This document shows, piece by piece, positions 19,338 to 28,989 of a stretch of DNA of 64,000 bases. The translations under genes were made by a program, and so were the position numbers. Each line of letters opens with the position of its first letter. Within the stretch, counting starts at the first letter, position 1. Source of the DNA: Rhodanobacter sp. T12-5 (GTDB taxonomy: Bacteria; Pseudomonadota; Gammaproteobacteria; Xanthomonadales; Rhodanobacteraceae); contig NZ_NPKN01000002.1 in NCBI RefSeq assembly GCF_008329435.1, forward strand, positions 62,001-126,000. Direction: 5' to 3'. Below the pieces are notes generated by a model. It was not told the origin of the DNA. It did not search any database and saw only the letters and a program-made list of their open reading frames with translations.

Positions 19338-19366
19338 GAAGAAAACCACTTCCTGTGGTTTTCTTC
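19338..19366. terminator. Terminator-like hairpin between the OPT and rsmC genes
   Basis: A 12-bp perfect stem (GAAGAAAACCAC / GTGGTTTTCTTC) with a 5-nt loop lies in the 284-nt spacer downstream of the OPT gene. The T-rich arm supports termination of that transcript. I see no gene in the rest of the spacer. Confidence 0.65.
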
Positions 19367-19551
19367 TATCGCGGATCCTGCGCAGAGATCGCGCGTGGAT
19401 CTTTGCATCCATGGTTGCCCTTCAGCGTGTCCGGGCCGGGCTTGTCGATCTCGCCGATCCTGCCCGGCAATTCCTTGCGCTATTGCAGCCCATCCAGCAT
19501 GGGGGGAGTCATTCCGTTGTCGTGGCGACCGGGCAAATCCGCGTCGATCGT

Positions 19552-21555
19552 TCACGCCGCGGCTGGCGTGCGCCCCAACCGCGCCACCCAGCGATACAAC
19601 ACCACGTTGACCGCGACGAAAGCGATGCCGCCGATCCAGATCGCGGCGGTGCCGAAGCCGTCGCCGACCAGCGCCAGCGGTGTGGCCTTGCCGGAGAACA
19701 CCACGATCGCCGCGATGATCACGCCGATGATGCTTTCGCCCACGATCATGCCCGAGGCCAACAACACGCCCAGTTGCTTGGTCGCCTCCGGTTTGGCGCC
19801 GCGCTCGGCCCGTTTGTCGAAGTACCAGCCGACGATGGCACCGACCACGATCATCAACGTGGTCGAGGTCGGCAGATAGATGCCCAGGCCCACTGCCAGC
19901 GGCGGCAGTGCCGCGGATTTGGCGAAGCGTCCGAGCAGCGCGTCCAGCACGATCAGGGCCACGCCGATGGCGCCACCGAGAATGATCAGGCTCCAGTCGA
20001 TATTGCCCTGGATCACGCCCTGCGCCAGCGCCGAAATCAGGCCGGCCTGCGGTGCCGCCAGCGCCCGCGCCGGATCGACGCCGGGCATGCCGGCAAAGCC
20101 GTAAGCCTTGTTCAGCAGGTCCAGCACCGGCGGGATCACCGCCGCGCCCACCAGCACGCCGACCACCAGCGCCACTTGCTGCTTCCACGGGGTGGCGTCG
20201 ACCAGCTGGCCGGTCTTCAGGTCCTGCAGGTTGTTGTTGGCGATGGTGGCCACCGCGAAAACCACCGAAGTGGCGAACAGTGCAAACGCCACCAAGCCCT
20301 TGCCCGCATCGCCAGCCACTTGCGACTGCACGCCGGCCACCAGCAGCAACAACGCGGCGATGATCACCACCAGGATGCCCACGCCCGACAACGGGCTGTT
20401 GGACGAACCGATCAGGCCGGCCATGTAGCCGCACACTGCCGAGACCAGGAAGCCCATCACCACCACGAACAACAGGCCGCCGATCACCAGCAACCACAGG
20501 TGATCGCCCAACCCGGTGGTAATGCTGAAGTTGCCGAGCAGCCAGCCGATCGGAAGCAGGCAGAGCAGGCTGATCAGGCCGACGATGCCGATCGGCATGT
20601 CGTGCTCGGTACGCGGCAGCGCACCGCCCTGCCCGGCCTTGCGTGCCTTGGACGAAGCCATCGCCGAACTGAGTCCGCCGATCACCGGCTTGACCAGCTT
20701 GGCCAGCGTCCAGATCGCCGCCACGCCGATCGTGCCGGCGCCGAGGAATCGCACCTTGGTGCTCCACGCCGCCTGCGCCAGATCGGCCGCGGCGCCCGTG
20801 GCGGCAGCGAGCATGGTGTAGTGCGGAACGGCCCAGCCCCACGCGATCAGCGCGCCGAGCAGCATCGCCAGGCCGACCCACAGGCCGACCAGGTGACCGA
20901 CGGCCAGCAAGGCGAACGACAGACTGAAGTCGTAGCCGCTGGCACCACCCCGATCGCCGACGTGGAAGTATTGCGACACGCTGGAGGCGAATACCCTGGT
21001 GGCGACCACTACCGCAAATACCGCCGACACGACGGTGCCTGCCGCCACCGCCAGCAGGCCGCTCCTGCTGCTTTCTTCCGACGCCGCGGCGGCATCGTCG
21101 CCACCGCCGACCTTGAGCACTTCGGCGCAGGCCACGCCTTCGGGATACGGCAGGTCGGAGTCGGTCACCAGCGCACGGCGCAGCGGGATCGTATACATCA
21201 CGCCGAGGATGCCGCCGGTGGCGCAGATGCCGAACGTCTCCCAGAACGGAAAGCCGTTCCACCAGCCGACCATCACCAGGCCCGGCAGCACGAAGATGAT
21301 CGCCGACAACGTGCCGGCCGACGAGGCGACCGTCTGCACGATGTTGTTTTCCTGCATCGTGGAGTTCTTGAAGCCCCGCAGGATCGCCATCGAAATCACC
21401 GCCGCCGGGATCGAGGTGGCAAAGGTCAGGCCGGCCTTGAGGCCGAAGAACACGTTGGCGGCGGTGAACACCAGCGTGATCACGATGCCGATGATCAGGC
21501 CGCGTACGGTCAACTCGGTGCGCGGTGTGGCGCTGGACATGGGTTGTGCATTCAC
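19552..21555 (-). CDS. OPT family oligopeptide/metal-chelate transporter
   Basis: The 667-residue polytopic protein has about 14-16 hydrophobic segments. OPT family landmarks are ELTVRGLIIGIVITLVFTAAN, VFFGLKAG near the N-terminus, QENNIVQTVASSAGTLS, and LPYPEGVACAEVLK. OPT proteins import oligopeptides or siderophore-like metal chelates using the proton gradient. The bacterial branch is poorly characterised. The gene stands alone. With several exported peptidases in the window, peptide uptake is plausible, but this is inference. Confidence 0.9.
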   Translation of the reverse strand: MNAQPMSSATPRTELTVRGLIIGIVITLVFTAANVFFGLKAGLTFATSIPAAVISMAILRGFKNSTMQENNIVQTVASSAGTLSAIIFVLPGLVMVGWWNGFPFWETFGICATGGILGVMYTIPLRRALVTDSDLPYPEGVACAEVLKVGGGDDAAAASEESSRSGLLAVAAGTVVSAVFAVVVATRVFASSVSQYFHVGDRGGASGYDFSLSFALLAVGHLVGLWVGLAMLLGALIAWGWAVPHYTMLAAATGAAADLAQAAWSTKVRFLGAGTIGVAAIWTLAKLVKPVIGGLSSAMASSKARKAGQGGALPRTEHDMPIGIVGLISLLCLLPIGWLLGNFSITTGLGDHLWLLVIGGLLFVVVMGFLVSAVCGYMAGLIGSSNSPLSGVGILVVIIAALLLLVAGVQSQVAGDAGKGLVAFALFATSVVFAVATIANNNLQDLKTGQLVDATPWKQQVALVVGVLVGAAVIPPVLDLLNKAYGFAGMPGVDPARALAAPQAGLISALAQGVIQGNIDWSLIILGGAIGVALIVLDALLGRFAKSAALPPLAVGLGIYLPTSTTLMIVVGAIVGWYFDKRAERGAKPEATKQLGVLLASGMIVGESIIGVIIAAIVVFSGKATPLALVGDGFGTAAIWIGGIAFVAVNVVLYRWVARLGRTPAAA

Positions 21556-21650
21556 GAATGGTTCTCCCCGGGGCGGATGCTGCCGGGGAAGATAGCGTGG
21601 AATGGCCGCGTGTGGTTATTCCGCAGCGCCGAAACCGCGGCCGGCCCCGC

Positions 21651-22529
21651 TCACAAGACCCGCCGGCTCTCGAATCGCCGCGGCTGCCCGGACAGCGGGT
21701 CGATGAAAGCCAACCCTTGCGCCAGCAGTTTCAACGGCCGCCGGTAGTCATCGGCGGCCTGCTCGGCCAACTCCGGATACAACCCGTCGCCGACGATCGG
21801 TGCGCCGAGCGCAGCCATGTGCAGGCGCAATTGATGCTTCTTTCCGGTCAATGGAAACAACGCGTAACGCCAGTAATCCCCGCCACGCTCGATCGGCTCG
21901 ATCCGCGTCTCGCTGTTCGCCGTGCCGTCGCTCTCGCGCATGCGAAAGAACGGCTCACCCGCCACGATGCGCGAGCGGCGCTGCAGCGGAAACGCCAGCG
22001 CGGGCAGGTCCGGCGCCAGCGCCTCGTAACGCTTGTCGATCCGACGCTCGCGAAACAGCGCCTGATAGGCGGCGCGACTGCTCCGGGACGCCGAAAACAG
22101 CACCAGCCCGGCCGTGGCGCGATCGATCCGGTGCAGCGGCACCAGCTCGGGGTTGTCCAGGCGCCGGATCAACCGTCGCAGCAGGGTCTGCTCGACAAAG
22201 CCGCCTGCCGGCATCACCGGCAGGAAGTGCGGCTTGTCCGCCACCACCAGGTGCTCGTCGACATGCAGCACGGTTTCGATGAACGGAATCGGCGGCTCGT
22301 CCGCCACCTCGCGGTAGTAGTGGATGCGCAACCCTGCCCGGTACGGCGTTTGTGGCGTGATCGCGATGCCGTGCCCGTCCAGCACACGCCCGCGCGCGAT
22401 GCGGTCCAGCCATTGGTCGCGATCTATGGCGACGAACCGGTCGCACAGCGCGTCGACCACCGTGGCCCATGCACCGCTCGGCAGGTGCACGGTGCTGGCT
22501 CGCGAGTCGCGGGTGAAAGGCGCAGTCAT
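21651..22529 (-). CDS. RluA family pseudouridine synthase
   Basis: The 292-residue protein has the RluA-family catalytic motif HRIDRATAGLVLFSAS with its Asp, preceded by LVVADKPHFLPVMPAGG and followed by KRYEALAP. The C-terminal GKKHQLRLHMAALGAPIVGD is the usual RLHQIR-type segment. There is no N-terminal S4 domain. The ATG start at MTAPFTRDS is preferred over a GTG three codons upstream. The RNA target is unknown. It is divergent from yaeQ. Confidence 0.9.
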   Translation of the reverse strand: MTAPFTRDSRASTVHLPSGAWATVVDALCDRFVAIDRDQWLDRIARGRVLDGHGIAITPQTPYRAGLRIHYYREVADEPPIPFIETVLHVDEHLVVADKPHFLPVMPAGGFVEQTLLRRLIRRLDNPELVPLHRIDRATAGLVLFSASRSSRAAYQALFRERRIDKRYEALAPDLPALAFPLQRRSRIVAGEPFFRMRESDGTANSETRIEPIERGGDYWRYALFPLTGKKHQLRLHMAALGAPIVGDGLYPELAEQAADDYRRPLKLLAQGLAFIDPLSGQPRRFESRRVL

Positions 22530-22634
22530 GATCGCCACAGTCTAGCCAGACGGGCGATGCCCTTCCGATTCCCAAACGCGCCCCACCATGGCGGCGCGTA
22601 CAATGGTCGGCTTGTTGTCTCAAGGCACACCCCC

Positions 22635-23192
22635 ATGGCACTCAACTCCACCATCTACAAAGTCGAACTGCAGATCAGCGACATGGATCGGCATTACTAC
22701 GCCACCCATGCGCTGACCCTGGCAAGGCACCCGTCCGAGACCGAGGAACGGCTGATGGTGCGCCTGCTTGCGTTCGCGCTGTATGCCGACGAGCGGCTGG
22801 AGTTCGGCAAGGGCATCAGCGACGAGGACGAGCCGGCGCTGTGGCGCAAGGCGTACACCGACGAGGTCGAGCTGTGGATCGAGGTCGGCCAGCCCGACGA
22901 GACGCGCATCCGCAAGGCCTGCGGCCGGTCGCGCCAGGTGGTGGTGATCAGCTACGGCGGCAACGCCGCGGAGATCTGGTGGAACAAGGTCGGCGCCGCA
23001 CTCGGCCGCAACAAAAACCTCACCGTGCTGGACATCCCTGCCGGCACCGTGGCCGAACTGGTCGCGCTGCTGCAGCGTGGCATGCGGCTGCAGTGCCTGA
23101 TCCAGGACGGCCAGCTGCAGGTGATGAACGATGCCTCCGCGGTCGCCGTCGATCCCCTCCGGCGCATGGCACCCGCCGAAACAGTGAACTGA
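22635..23192 (+). CDS. yaeQ: YaeQ family protein
   Basis: The 185-residue protein matches YaeQ across its length: MALNSTIYKVELQISDMDRHYY, LARHPSETEERLMVRLLAFAL, GISDEDEPALW and GQPDETRIRKA. The fold is PD-(D/E)XK nuclease-like. The biochemical role is not settled, though it has been linked to suppressing loss of RfaH. The start is the conserved methionine. Upstream in-frame codons lie opposite the RluA-type gene. A cation transporter gene follows after 12 nt and may be co-transcribed. Confidence 0.92.
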   Translation: MALNSTIYKVELQISDMDRHYYATHALTLARHPSETEERLMVRLLAFALYADERLEFGKGISDEDEPALWRKAYTDEVELWIEVGQPDETRIRKACGRSRQVVVISYGGNAAEIWWNKVGAALGRNKNLTVLDIPAGTVAELVALLQRGMRLQCLIQDGQLQVMNDASAVAVDPLRRMAPAETVN

Positions 23193-23204
23193 GCGGGCCT
23201 GCCG

Positions 23205-23804
23205 ATGACCACGCATGACACCGCACTGCGTCGCGTCGTGGGTATCGTGGCCCTGCTCAACCTGGGCTACTTCGGCGTCGAATTCGCAGTGGCGCTGGCG
23301 ATCGGCTCGGTCTCGCTGTTTGCCGACAGCGTCGATTTTCTGGAAGACGCCTCGGTGAATCTGCTGATCCTGCTCGCACTCGGCTGGAGCCTGAAGGCTC
23401 GATCGCGCGTGGGCATGGGACTTGCCGGCATTCTGCTGGTACCCGCGTTAGCCACGCTGTGGGCGTTGTGGAGCAAGTTTCAGCTGCCCGCGCCGCCGGC
23501 ACCACTGGCGCTGACCGCCACCGGCTTCGGTGCGATGCTCGTCAATTTCGGCTGCGCGATGCTGCTGATGCGCTACCGCCACCACCGCGGCAGCCTGACT
23601 CGGGCTGCGTTCCTGTCCGCGCGCAACGACGTCTTCGCGAATATCGCCATCGTGATCGCCGGCGCAGCCACCGCGATGACGCACGCGGTCTGGCCCGACA
23701 TGGTCGTCGGTGCGGGCATCATGCTGATCAACGCCGATGCGGCGCGCGAGGTCTGGCGGGCAGCGCGCAGCGAGCGCCGGGAAGCGACCGACCCGCGTGC
23801 CTGA
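23205..23804 (+). CDS. Cation diffusion facilitator-like transporter (short)
   Basis: The 199-residue protein has five or six hydrophobic segments and the CDF-type TM2 motif SLFADSVDFLEDASVN, with the Asp pair expected to bind metal. A second partial motif is SARNDVFANIAIV in TM5. It ends shortly after the last membrane segment, so it lacks the cytoplasmic C-terminal domain of full CDF zinc/iron exporters. Short members of this kind are annotated as cation transporters. The metal is unknown. Confidence 0.8.
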   Translation: MTTHDTALRRVVGIVALLNLGYFGVEFAVALAIGSVSLFADSVDFLEDASVNLLILLALGWSLKARSRVGMGLAGILLVPALATLWALWSKFQLPAPPAPLALTATGFGAMLVNFGCAMLLMRYRHHRGSLTRAAFLSARNDVFANIAIVIAGAATAMTHAVWPDMVVGAGIMLINADAAREVWRAARSERREATDPRA

Positions 23805-23878
23805 GCGGCATCCATCGGGACGCCGTGCCCCGTTTGCCGGATAATCGCCGCTTCGTCCACGTTCCGATGGAGTTGCTC

Positions 23879-24310
23879 ATGCGCTGGTTGCTACCCTTGC
23901 TCGCCGTGTTCGCCCTCGCCGCCTGCACCGCGGCACCACAAGCCCATGCCAGCGGCAAGGTGGACAAGCTCACCGTGATCGACCGGAAGGTCGGCACCGG
24001 AGCCGAGGCGAAGGCCGGCATGGACGTGCTGGTGCACTACACCGGCTGGCTTTACGACGAAAACGCGAAGGACAAGCACGGTGCGCAGTTCGACAGCTCG
24101 CGCGGCGGCGCACCGTTCAATTTCACGCTTGGTGCCGGCAGGGTGATCGAAGGCTGGGACCAAGGTGTGGCCGGCATGCGCGTCGGCGGCAAGCGTACCT
24201 TGTTGATTCCCGCTGAACTCGGCTATGGCGCGAACGGTGCCGGCGGCGACATCCCGCCGAACGCGTCGCTCGTATTCGATGTCGAACTGATCGACGTCAG
24301 CGCACCTTGA
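23879..24310 (+). CDS. Lipoprotein FKBP-type peptidyl-prolyl isomerase
   Basis: The 143-residue protein begins with a lipoprotein signal (MRWLLPLLAVFALAAC, lipobox LAAC with Cys16 as acylation site). A single FKBP domain follows: VLVHYTGWLYDE, FDSSRGGAPFNFTLG, VIEGWDQGVAGMRVGGKRTLLIP and GYG with IPPNASLVFDVELID. It would accelerate proline isomerisation during folding in the periplasm. The start is chosen because GGAG lies 7 nt upstream of this ATG. A MELL start four codons earlier is possible. Confidence 0.92.
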   Translation: MRWLLPLLAVFALAACTAAPQAHASGKVDKLTVIDRKVGTGAEAKAGMDVLVHYTGWLYDENAKDKHGAQFDSSRGGAPFNFTLGAGRVIEGWDQGVAGMRVGGKRTLLIPAELGYGANGAGGDIPPNASLVFDVELIDVSAP

Positions 24311-24319
24311 TGCTCTCCC

Positions 24320-24377
24320 TGTGGGAGCGGCTTCAGCCGCGACACTCTCTGCCGTCGCGGCTGAAGCCGCTCCCACA
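24320..24377. terminator. REP-like 24-bp hairpin after the FKBP gene
   Basis: A perfect 24-bp stem (TGTGGGAGCGGCTTCAGCCG... and its complement) has a 10-nt loop. It lies 9 nt after the FKBP stop and is convergent with the RIO kinase gene, so it can end both transcripts. It also belongs to the GTGGGAGCGGCTTCAGCC repeat family common in this lineage. Confidence 0.75.
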
Positions 24378-24406
24378 AGCGCGATCCACAGCGGCGACCG
24401 ATCCGC

Positions 24407-25264
24407 TCAGTCTTCCTGCGCCGCTGCCTCGCGCCCCTGCTGGCGGATGATCGCCTCCTCGCGCGCATCGATGATCGACTGCATCACGCTGTCGACGTCG
24501 GCGATGCTTTCGTCGAACTCGAAGTGGCCGGTGAGCTCGCTGTCCGGATGCAATTCGCCCAGCTCGTACAGCGCCCACATCTCCTCGCCGTAGTAGGTAT
24601 CGAGCAGTTCCGGCGCAAAGCGCGACAGGCTGATGGTGATGTTGCCCACATCACGCCGCAGCATCGCGCGCGCCGCGTTGTTGCCGGACGCGCTGACCGC
24701 CTGCGGCAGGTCGATGATCACCGGGCCTTCCGGCCCCACCAGCACGTTGTACTCGGACAGGTCGCCGTGGATCAGCCCCACGCACAGCATCCGCGCCACT
24801 TGCTGCATCAGGAAGCGGTGGTATTCGCGCGCGGTGTCCGCCGACAGTTCCACCTCACCGAGCCGCGGTGCGGAATGGCCGTCCGCGTCGGTGACGAGTT
24901 CCATCACCAGCACACCGTTGAAATAACCATACGGCTTCGGCACTCGCACGCCGGCCGCGGTGAGCTGGTACAGCGCGTCGACCTCGGCATTCTTCCAGGC
25001 GGCCTCGGCCTCCTTGCGGCCGAACTTGGTCGCCTTGCCCATCGCGCGCATCTGCCGGCTGCCACGCACCTTGCGCCCTTCCTGATATTGCACGCGCGCC
25101 TGGAAACTGCGCTGGGCCATGTCCTTGTAGACCTTGGCGCAACGGATGTCCTCGCCCGATCGGACGACGTAGACGGAGGCTTCCTTGCCGCTCTTCAGCG
25201 GTCGCAAGACCTGATCGATCACGCCCTCTTCGATCAGATCCTGCAGGCCCTTGGGTGTTTTCAT
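24407..25264 (-). CDS. RIO family serine/threonine kinase
   Basis: The 285-residue protein has the RIO kinase layout. It contains the ATP loop region LKSGKEASVYVVR with Lys in CAKVYK, the catalytic loop GLIHGDLSEYNVLV and metal-binding Asp in VIIDLPQAV. It ends in an acidic and Gln-rich tail. RIO kinases act in ribosome maturation in archaea and eukaryotes. Bacterial members are less understood. The start is the MKTPKGLQDLI methionine. A further in-frame ATG at 25303 would add 13 residues. Confidence 0.9.
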   Translation of the reverse strand: MKTPKGLQDLIEEGVIDQVLRPLKSGKEASVYVVRSGEDIRCAKVYKDMAQRSFQARVQYQEGRKVRGSRQMRAMGKATKFGRKEAEAAWKNAEVDALYQLTAAGVRVPKPYGYFNGVLVMELVTDADGHSAPRLGEVELSADTAREYHRFLMQQVARMLCVGLIHGDLSEYNVLVGPEGPVIIDLPQAVSASGNNAARAMLRRDVGNITISLSRFAPELLDTYYGEEMWALYELGELHPDSELTGHFEFDESIADVDSVMQSIIDAREEAIIRQQGREAAAQED

Positions 25265-25422
25265 GCGTGGGAAAGCTTCGGCGATTCGTGGAATAACGCC
25301 CATTATGGCCGATCGGCAGGCCTGCCTGTGTTCTTTGCGGCCAGCGCGTCCCTCCTGCGCGCAAGGCTGCACGCCGGCCGGAGCTCGCGATTCACGCCGC
25401 AGTGGCCCAACGGCTGGCGGGG

Positions 25423-27636
25423 TCAGCGGCGCAGCAGCACGTCGTCGAGCGGTCGCGGCAACGCGAAGTGGTAGCCCTGCCCCCAGTCCACCTGCAACTC
25501 GCGCAGCGCCTGGGCGGTCTCGGCATCCTCCACGTATTCGGCCACGGTCTCCGCCTTGAACGCGCGCGCCACCATGACCGTGGCACGCACCATCGCCAGG
25601 TCCCGCGGCGAACGCGTCATGTCGCGGACGAAACTGCCGTCGATCTTGATCACGTCCACCGGGATCTGCTTCAACCGCTCGAACGACTGGAAACCGACGC
25701 CGAAATCATCGATCGATATCTGGCAGCCTCGCTCGTGCAACCCGGCGAACAACGCAGCCGACTCCTCGGCGTGTGTGATCGCCGCTGTTTCAGTGACCTC
25801 GAAACACAATTGCCGCGGCGACAGCGCGAAGCGATCGAGCAGCGCCAGCAGCTCCTGCGCGAACATGCGCGAAGCCAGCGATTGGCCGCCGATGTTGATG
25901 GACAGGCGGCCCAGCAACGGCAGCCGGGGCCGATGTTCGCGCAACCACCGATCCAGTTGCCGCACCACGGCCAGGTCCAGCTCGGCCATGCGTCGGTCGG
26001 CCTGCAATTCGCCGAGAAACTGACCGGGCAACATCAGTTCGCCCTGCTCGTCGCGCAGGCGGCACAGGATTTCGCCGGAGACGGATTCGTGCGCGACCCG
26101 TGAGGACAGCGGCTCGAACGGCTGAAAATGCAGCTCGATTTCGCCGGCGCGGATTCGCGACAGCACGGTGGAGGAGAGCTGCAGCGCGCGTTGGCGATCC
26201 ACCTGCGGAGCGACGCCGGCAAGCATGCCCGCTCGCTGCAGGCGCATTTCACCACGCTGGCGCGCCTCGATCGCCGCATCGGAGGCGCGCAGCATGCGCG
26301 CGTCCAGCGTCTCTTCGTGCATCTCCGCGCCGGCAACGCCCAGATAGGGCAGCAGGCGCAGCCGGCGATCCATCCAGACGAACTCGCTCTCGTGCAGGCG
26401 CTGCAGCACGTACTCCCACTGCGCCGCCAGGTCCTCCTGCGGCGCGCTCGGCACCAGCACCATCTGGCCAGTGCCGATATGATAGGTGTCGGCCAGATCG
26501 GCCAGTTGCGTTGCCACCCAGCGCGGCAGTTCGGCCTGCGCACGCAAGCCCAGGCCGGTGGAAATCTTCTCCACCCGATCGAGCAGCAGGAAGCCGAGCG
26601 GCGGCAGGCCATCCACCTCGCAGCGGCGCCGCAACGCGGCGACGTTCGACAGCCCGGTCAACGGTTCGACCAGGCTGGCGCGCTCGTGCCGACGCAAGGC
26701 TGCCTCGCGCTCGCGGCTGTACATCAACAGCAACAGCACCAGCAGCTCCAGCATCATGCATTCGATCGCGATGCGCAGCAGTCCGGCCAGATCGGTCAGG
26801 TTGGCAGAGGTACCGGCATGGCGGGCCAGCGCCGTGGCGAAGAAAAACTCCACCAGGACCAGCAGCGGCATGCCCCAGCGCAGGCCGGCGCGCAAGGTCG
26901 CCCAGATCAGCGCCGCGGTCACCAGCAGGCGGTTGTTGAGCAGGACCTGCAACAGCGCATCCACGTCGAACCCGGCCCGCGCGGCCAGCTGCAGTGCGAC
27001 CATCGGCAGCAATACGCCCACGCCCAGCAATCGCCACGGCAGCGCCTCGCGCCACCAAGCCACGTCCGGCCATCGACCTCGCCCGCGGGTACCCAGCACG
27101 ATCATCGGCAACCCGATGATCAAGACGCCGAAAAATTCGGCAAACAGGACCTGTACCGCGTCACTGCTCATCGTGGCCATGCTGGCGTGCGGATCGAGCC
27201 ACCGGCTGAACACCCAGTTCGTCAGCGTAAGCAACAACGGCAACGCGACCATGCCGAACAACACGAAACGTGGCATGTCGGCCACGCCGAACCGCCAGTC
27301 CGGATCCTTGCCGCTACGCAACCAGCGCGCGCCGGAACGAAGCGCGGCATACATCACCACGGACCAGCCAAGCCCCATCAAATCGATCAACGGAGCGTGC
27401 CGGCGGACACCGACCGCGATCAGCCAGACGATCAGTGCAGCCAGCGTAACCGCCAGCAAAGGCAGCCGGTCGCGATACAGCACCGCCACCGCGAACATGA
27501 ATCCGATATGCAGGTGCGCCAGCGACGCCTCGATGCTGACCCCGAAAAACCCCGCCTGGTACGGCACGCTCACGCCATACAGCGCCGCACAAGTCAGCGC
27601 CAGCATTGCACTGCGCACCCAACGGGCGCATTCCAT
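25423..27636 (-). CDS. Membrane-bound GGDEF/EAL protein with degenerate GGDEF
   Basis: The 737-residue protein has about eight membrane segments in residues 1-310, then a GGDEF-like domain beginning at LVEPLTGLSNVAALRRR but with no GGDEF signature, so it probably does not make cyclic di-GMP. The C-terminal EAL domain (from about residue 475) has EIL in place of EAL but keeps the catalytic Glu. It also keeps Asn in SINIGG, Glu in FEVTET, IDDFGVGF, IKIDGSFV and GQGYHFALP, so phosphodiesterase activity remains plausible. A GGAGG ribosome site sits 7 nt before ATG. The gene stands alone. Confidence 0.88.
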   Translation of the reverse strand: MECARWVRSAMLALTCAALYGVSVPYQAGFFGVSIEASLAHLHIGFMFAVAVLYRDRLPLLAVTLAALIVWLIAVGVRRHAPLIDLMGLGWSVVMYAALRSGARWLRSGKDPDWRFGVADMPRFVLFGMVALPLLLTLTNWVFSRWLDPHASMATMSSDAVQVLFAEFFGVLIIGLPMIVLGTRGRGRWPDVAWWREALPWRLLGVGVLLPMVALQLAARAGFDVDALLQVLLNNRLLVTAALIWATLRAGLRWGMPLLVLVEFFFATALARHAGTSANLTDLAGLLRIAIECMMLELLVLLLLMYSREREAALRRHERASLVEPLTGLSNVAALRRRCEVDGLPPLGFLLLDRVEKISTGLGLRAQAELPRWVATQLADLADTYHIGTGQMVLVPSAPQEDLAAQWEYVLQRLHESEFVWMDRRLRLLPYLGVAGAEMHEETLDARMLRASDAAIEARQRGEMRLQRAGMLAGVAPQVDRQRALQLSSTVLSRIRAGEIELHFQPFEPLSSRVAHESVSGEILCRLRDEQGELMLPGQFLGELQADRRMAELDLAVVRQLDRWLREHRPRLPLLGRLSINIGGQSLASRMFAQELLALLDRFALSPRQLCFEVTETAAITHAEESAALFAGLHERGCQISIDDFGVGFQSFERLKQIPVDVIKIDGSFVRDMTRSPRDLAMVRATVMVARAFKAETVAEYVEDAETAQALRELQVDWGQGYHFALPRPLDDVLLRR

Positions 27637-27796
27637 CCGTCACCTCCGTCCACACCGCAAGTCGAACGACGACAAGGTCGGCAAGATCATGGGTGAGCTC
27701 GCGCCCGCGCAGAAGCCCCGCATCCCCTTGCAACCGGCATGTGGAGCTTAGCGGCAGACCGGCGCACAACTGAAATCCGGCGACGTGCCGGAGGCC

Positions 27797-28804
27797 TCAG
27801 GGATGTTCCGAACGGGCCGCCATGTCCTGATGCACCGCCGCGGCGATCTCGAACGACCGCCGTCGCGCCACATGATCGAACACGTTGGCGGTGATCAACA
27901 GTTCGTCCGGGCGGTGGCGCGCGACGAACGCCTCGATGCCGTTGCGGACGGTGTCGGCGGCGCCGACCACGGCGCAGGCCAGCGCGCGCTCCACCCCCAG
28001 CTTTTCGACCGGCGTCCAGAACGATTCGATGTCGTCGATCGGTGGCGGGATCAGCCCCGGCATGCCGCGGCGCAACTTGATGAAGCTTTGCTGCTGGGTG
28101 GTGAACAGCCGCCTCGCCTCGGCATCGCTGTCGGCGGCGACCACGTTCAGGCCCAGCATCGCGTACGGCTGCGACAAGCGCGCGGACGGTCGGAAGTCGC
28201 GGCGATACAGTGCCAGCGCTTCGTCCATGGCATCCGGCGCGAAGTGCGAGGCGAACGCAAACGGCAGGCCGAGCTGGGCCGAAAGCTTGGCGCTGAACAG
28301 GCTCGAACCGAGCAGCCACACTGGCACATCGATACCGGCACCCGGCACTGCACGTACCTGTTGGCCGGGTTTGGCCGGCTCGAAGTAGCCGAGCAGTTCC
28401 AGCACGTCATGCGGAAAGGCGTCGGCGCTGTCGAAATAACGACGCAGGGCTTTCGCGGTGGCCTGGTCGGTGCCGGGTGCACGGCCCAGCCCGAGATCGA
28501 TCCGCCCCGGATACAACGAGGCCAGCGTGCCGAACTGTTCGGCCACCTGCAGCGGCGCGTGGTTCGGCAGCATGATGCCGCCGGCTCCGACGCGGATCGT
28601 CGAAGTGCCGCCGGCCACGTATCCGATCAGCACCGCGGTCGCCGCGCTGGCGATGCCCGGCATGTTGTGGTGCTCGGCCAGCCAGTAGCGCCGGTAGCCC
28701 GATTGCTCGGCAAGTCGGGCCAGATCCAGCGTGTTGCGGAACGCCTGCCCGGCATCGCTGCCTTCAGTGACCGGGGCCAGGTCGAGGACGGAGAAGGGAA
28801 TCAT
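27797..28804 (-). CDS. LLM class flavin-dependent oxidoreductase
   Basis: The 335-residue protein matches the bacterial luciferase-like monooxygenase family (YhbW-like): [74 protein letters not shown]. It should bind FMN supplied by a reductase. Substrate unknown. The start carries the conserved N-terminal strand. It is divergent from the pseudouridine synthase-like gene. Confidence 0.92.
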   Translation of the reverse strand: MIPFSVLDLAPVTEGSDAGQAFRNTLDLARLAEQSGYRRYWLAEHHNMPGIASAATAVLIGYVAGGTSTIRVGAGGIMLPNHAPLQVAEQFGTLASLYPGRIDLGLGRAPGTDQATAKALRRYFDSADAFPHDVLELLGYFEPAKPGQQVRAVPGAGIDVPVWLLGSSLFSAKLSAQLGLPFAFASHFAPDAMDEALALYRRDFRPSARLSQPYAMLGLNVVAADSDAEARRLFTTQQQSFIKLRRGMPGLIPPPIDDIESFWTPVEKLGVERALACAVVGAADTVRNGIEAFVARHRPDELLITANVFDHVARRRSFEIAAAVHQDMAARSEHP

Positions 28805-28876
28805 GTCGGACTCTCACCAGGACGGAAGCTGACGATCTGGGGGCTGTCGCGCCGATTGCCACGGTGGTGGGCACTT

Positions 28877-28950
28877 CTGTGGGGCGGCTTCGGCCACGAT
28901 GCCTCTCCGGTTCGCGCGGCGGGAGCGATCGCGCCTGAAGTCGCTCCTGC
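28877..28950. repeat. Degenerate REP-like inverted repeat
   Basis: An imperfect pair of arms (GTGGGGCGGCTTCGGCCACGATGC and a distal GGGAGCGATCGCGCCTGAAGTCGCTCCTGC) resembles the repeat family at 16303 and 24320 but with several mismatches. It lies between two divergent genes. Confidence 0.55.
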
Positions 28951-28989
28951 TGTGCCTACAATGGTCGTTCCTCACTGCATGGCATCTCG

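Noticed and set aside
19216-21747. Plus-strand open frame of 843 codons
   Set aside because: Antisense to the OPT transporter, with low-complexity His/Gln/Arg composition. The minus-strand protein has clear family motifs.
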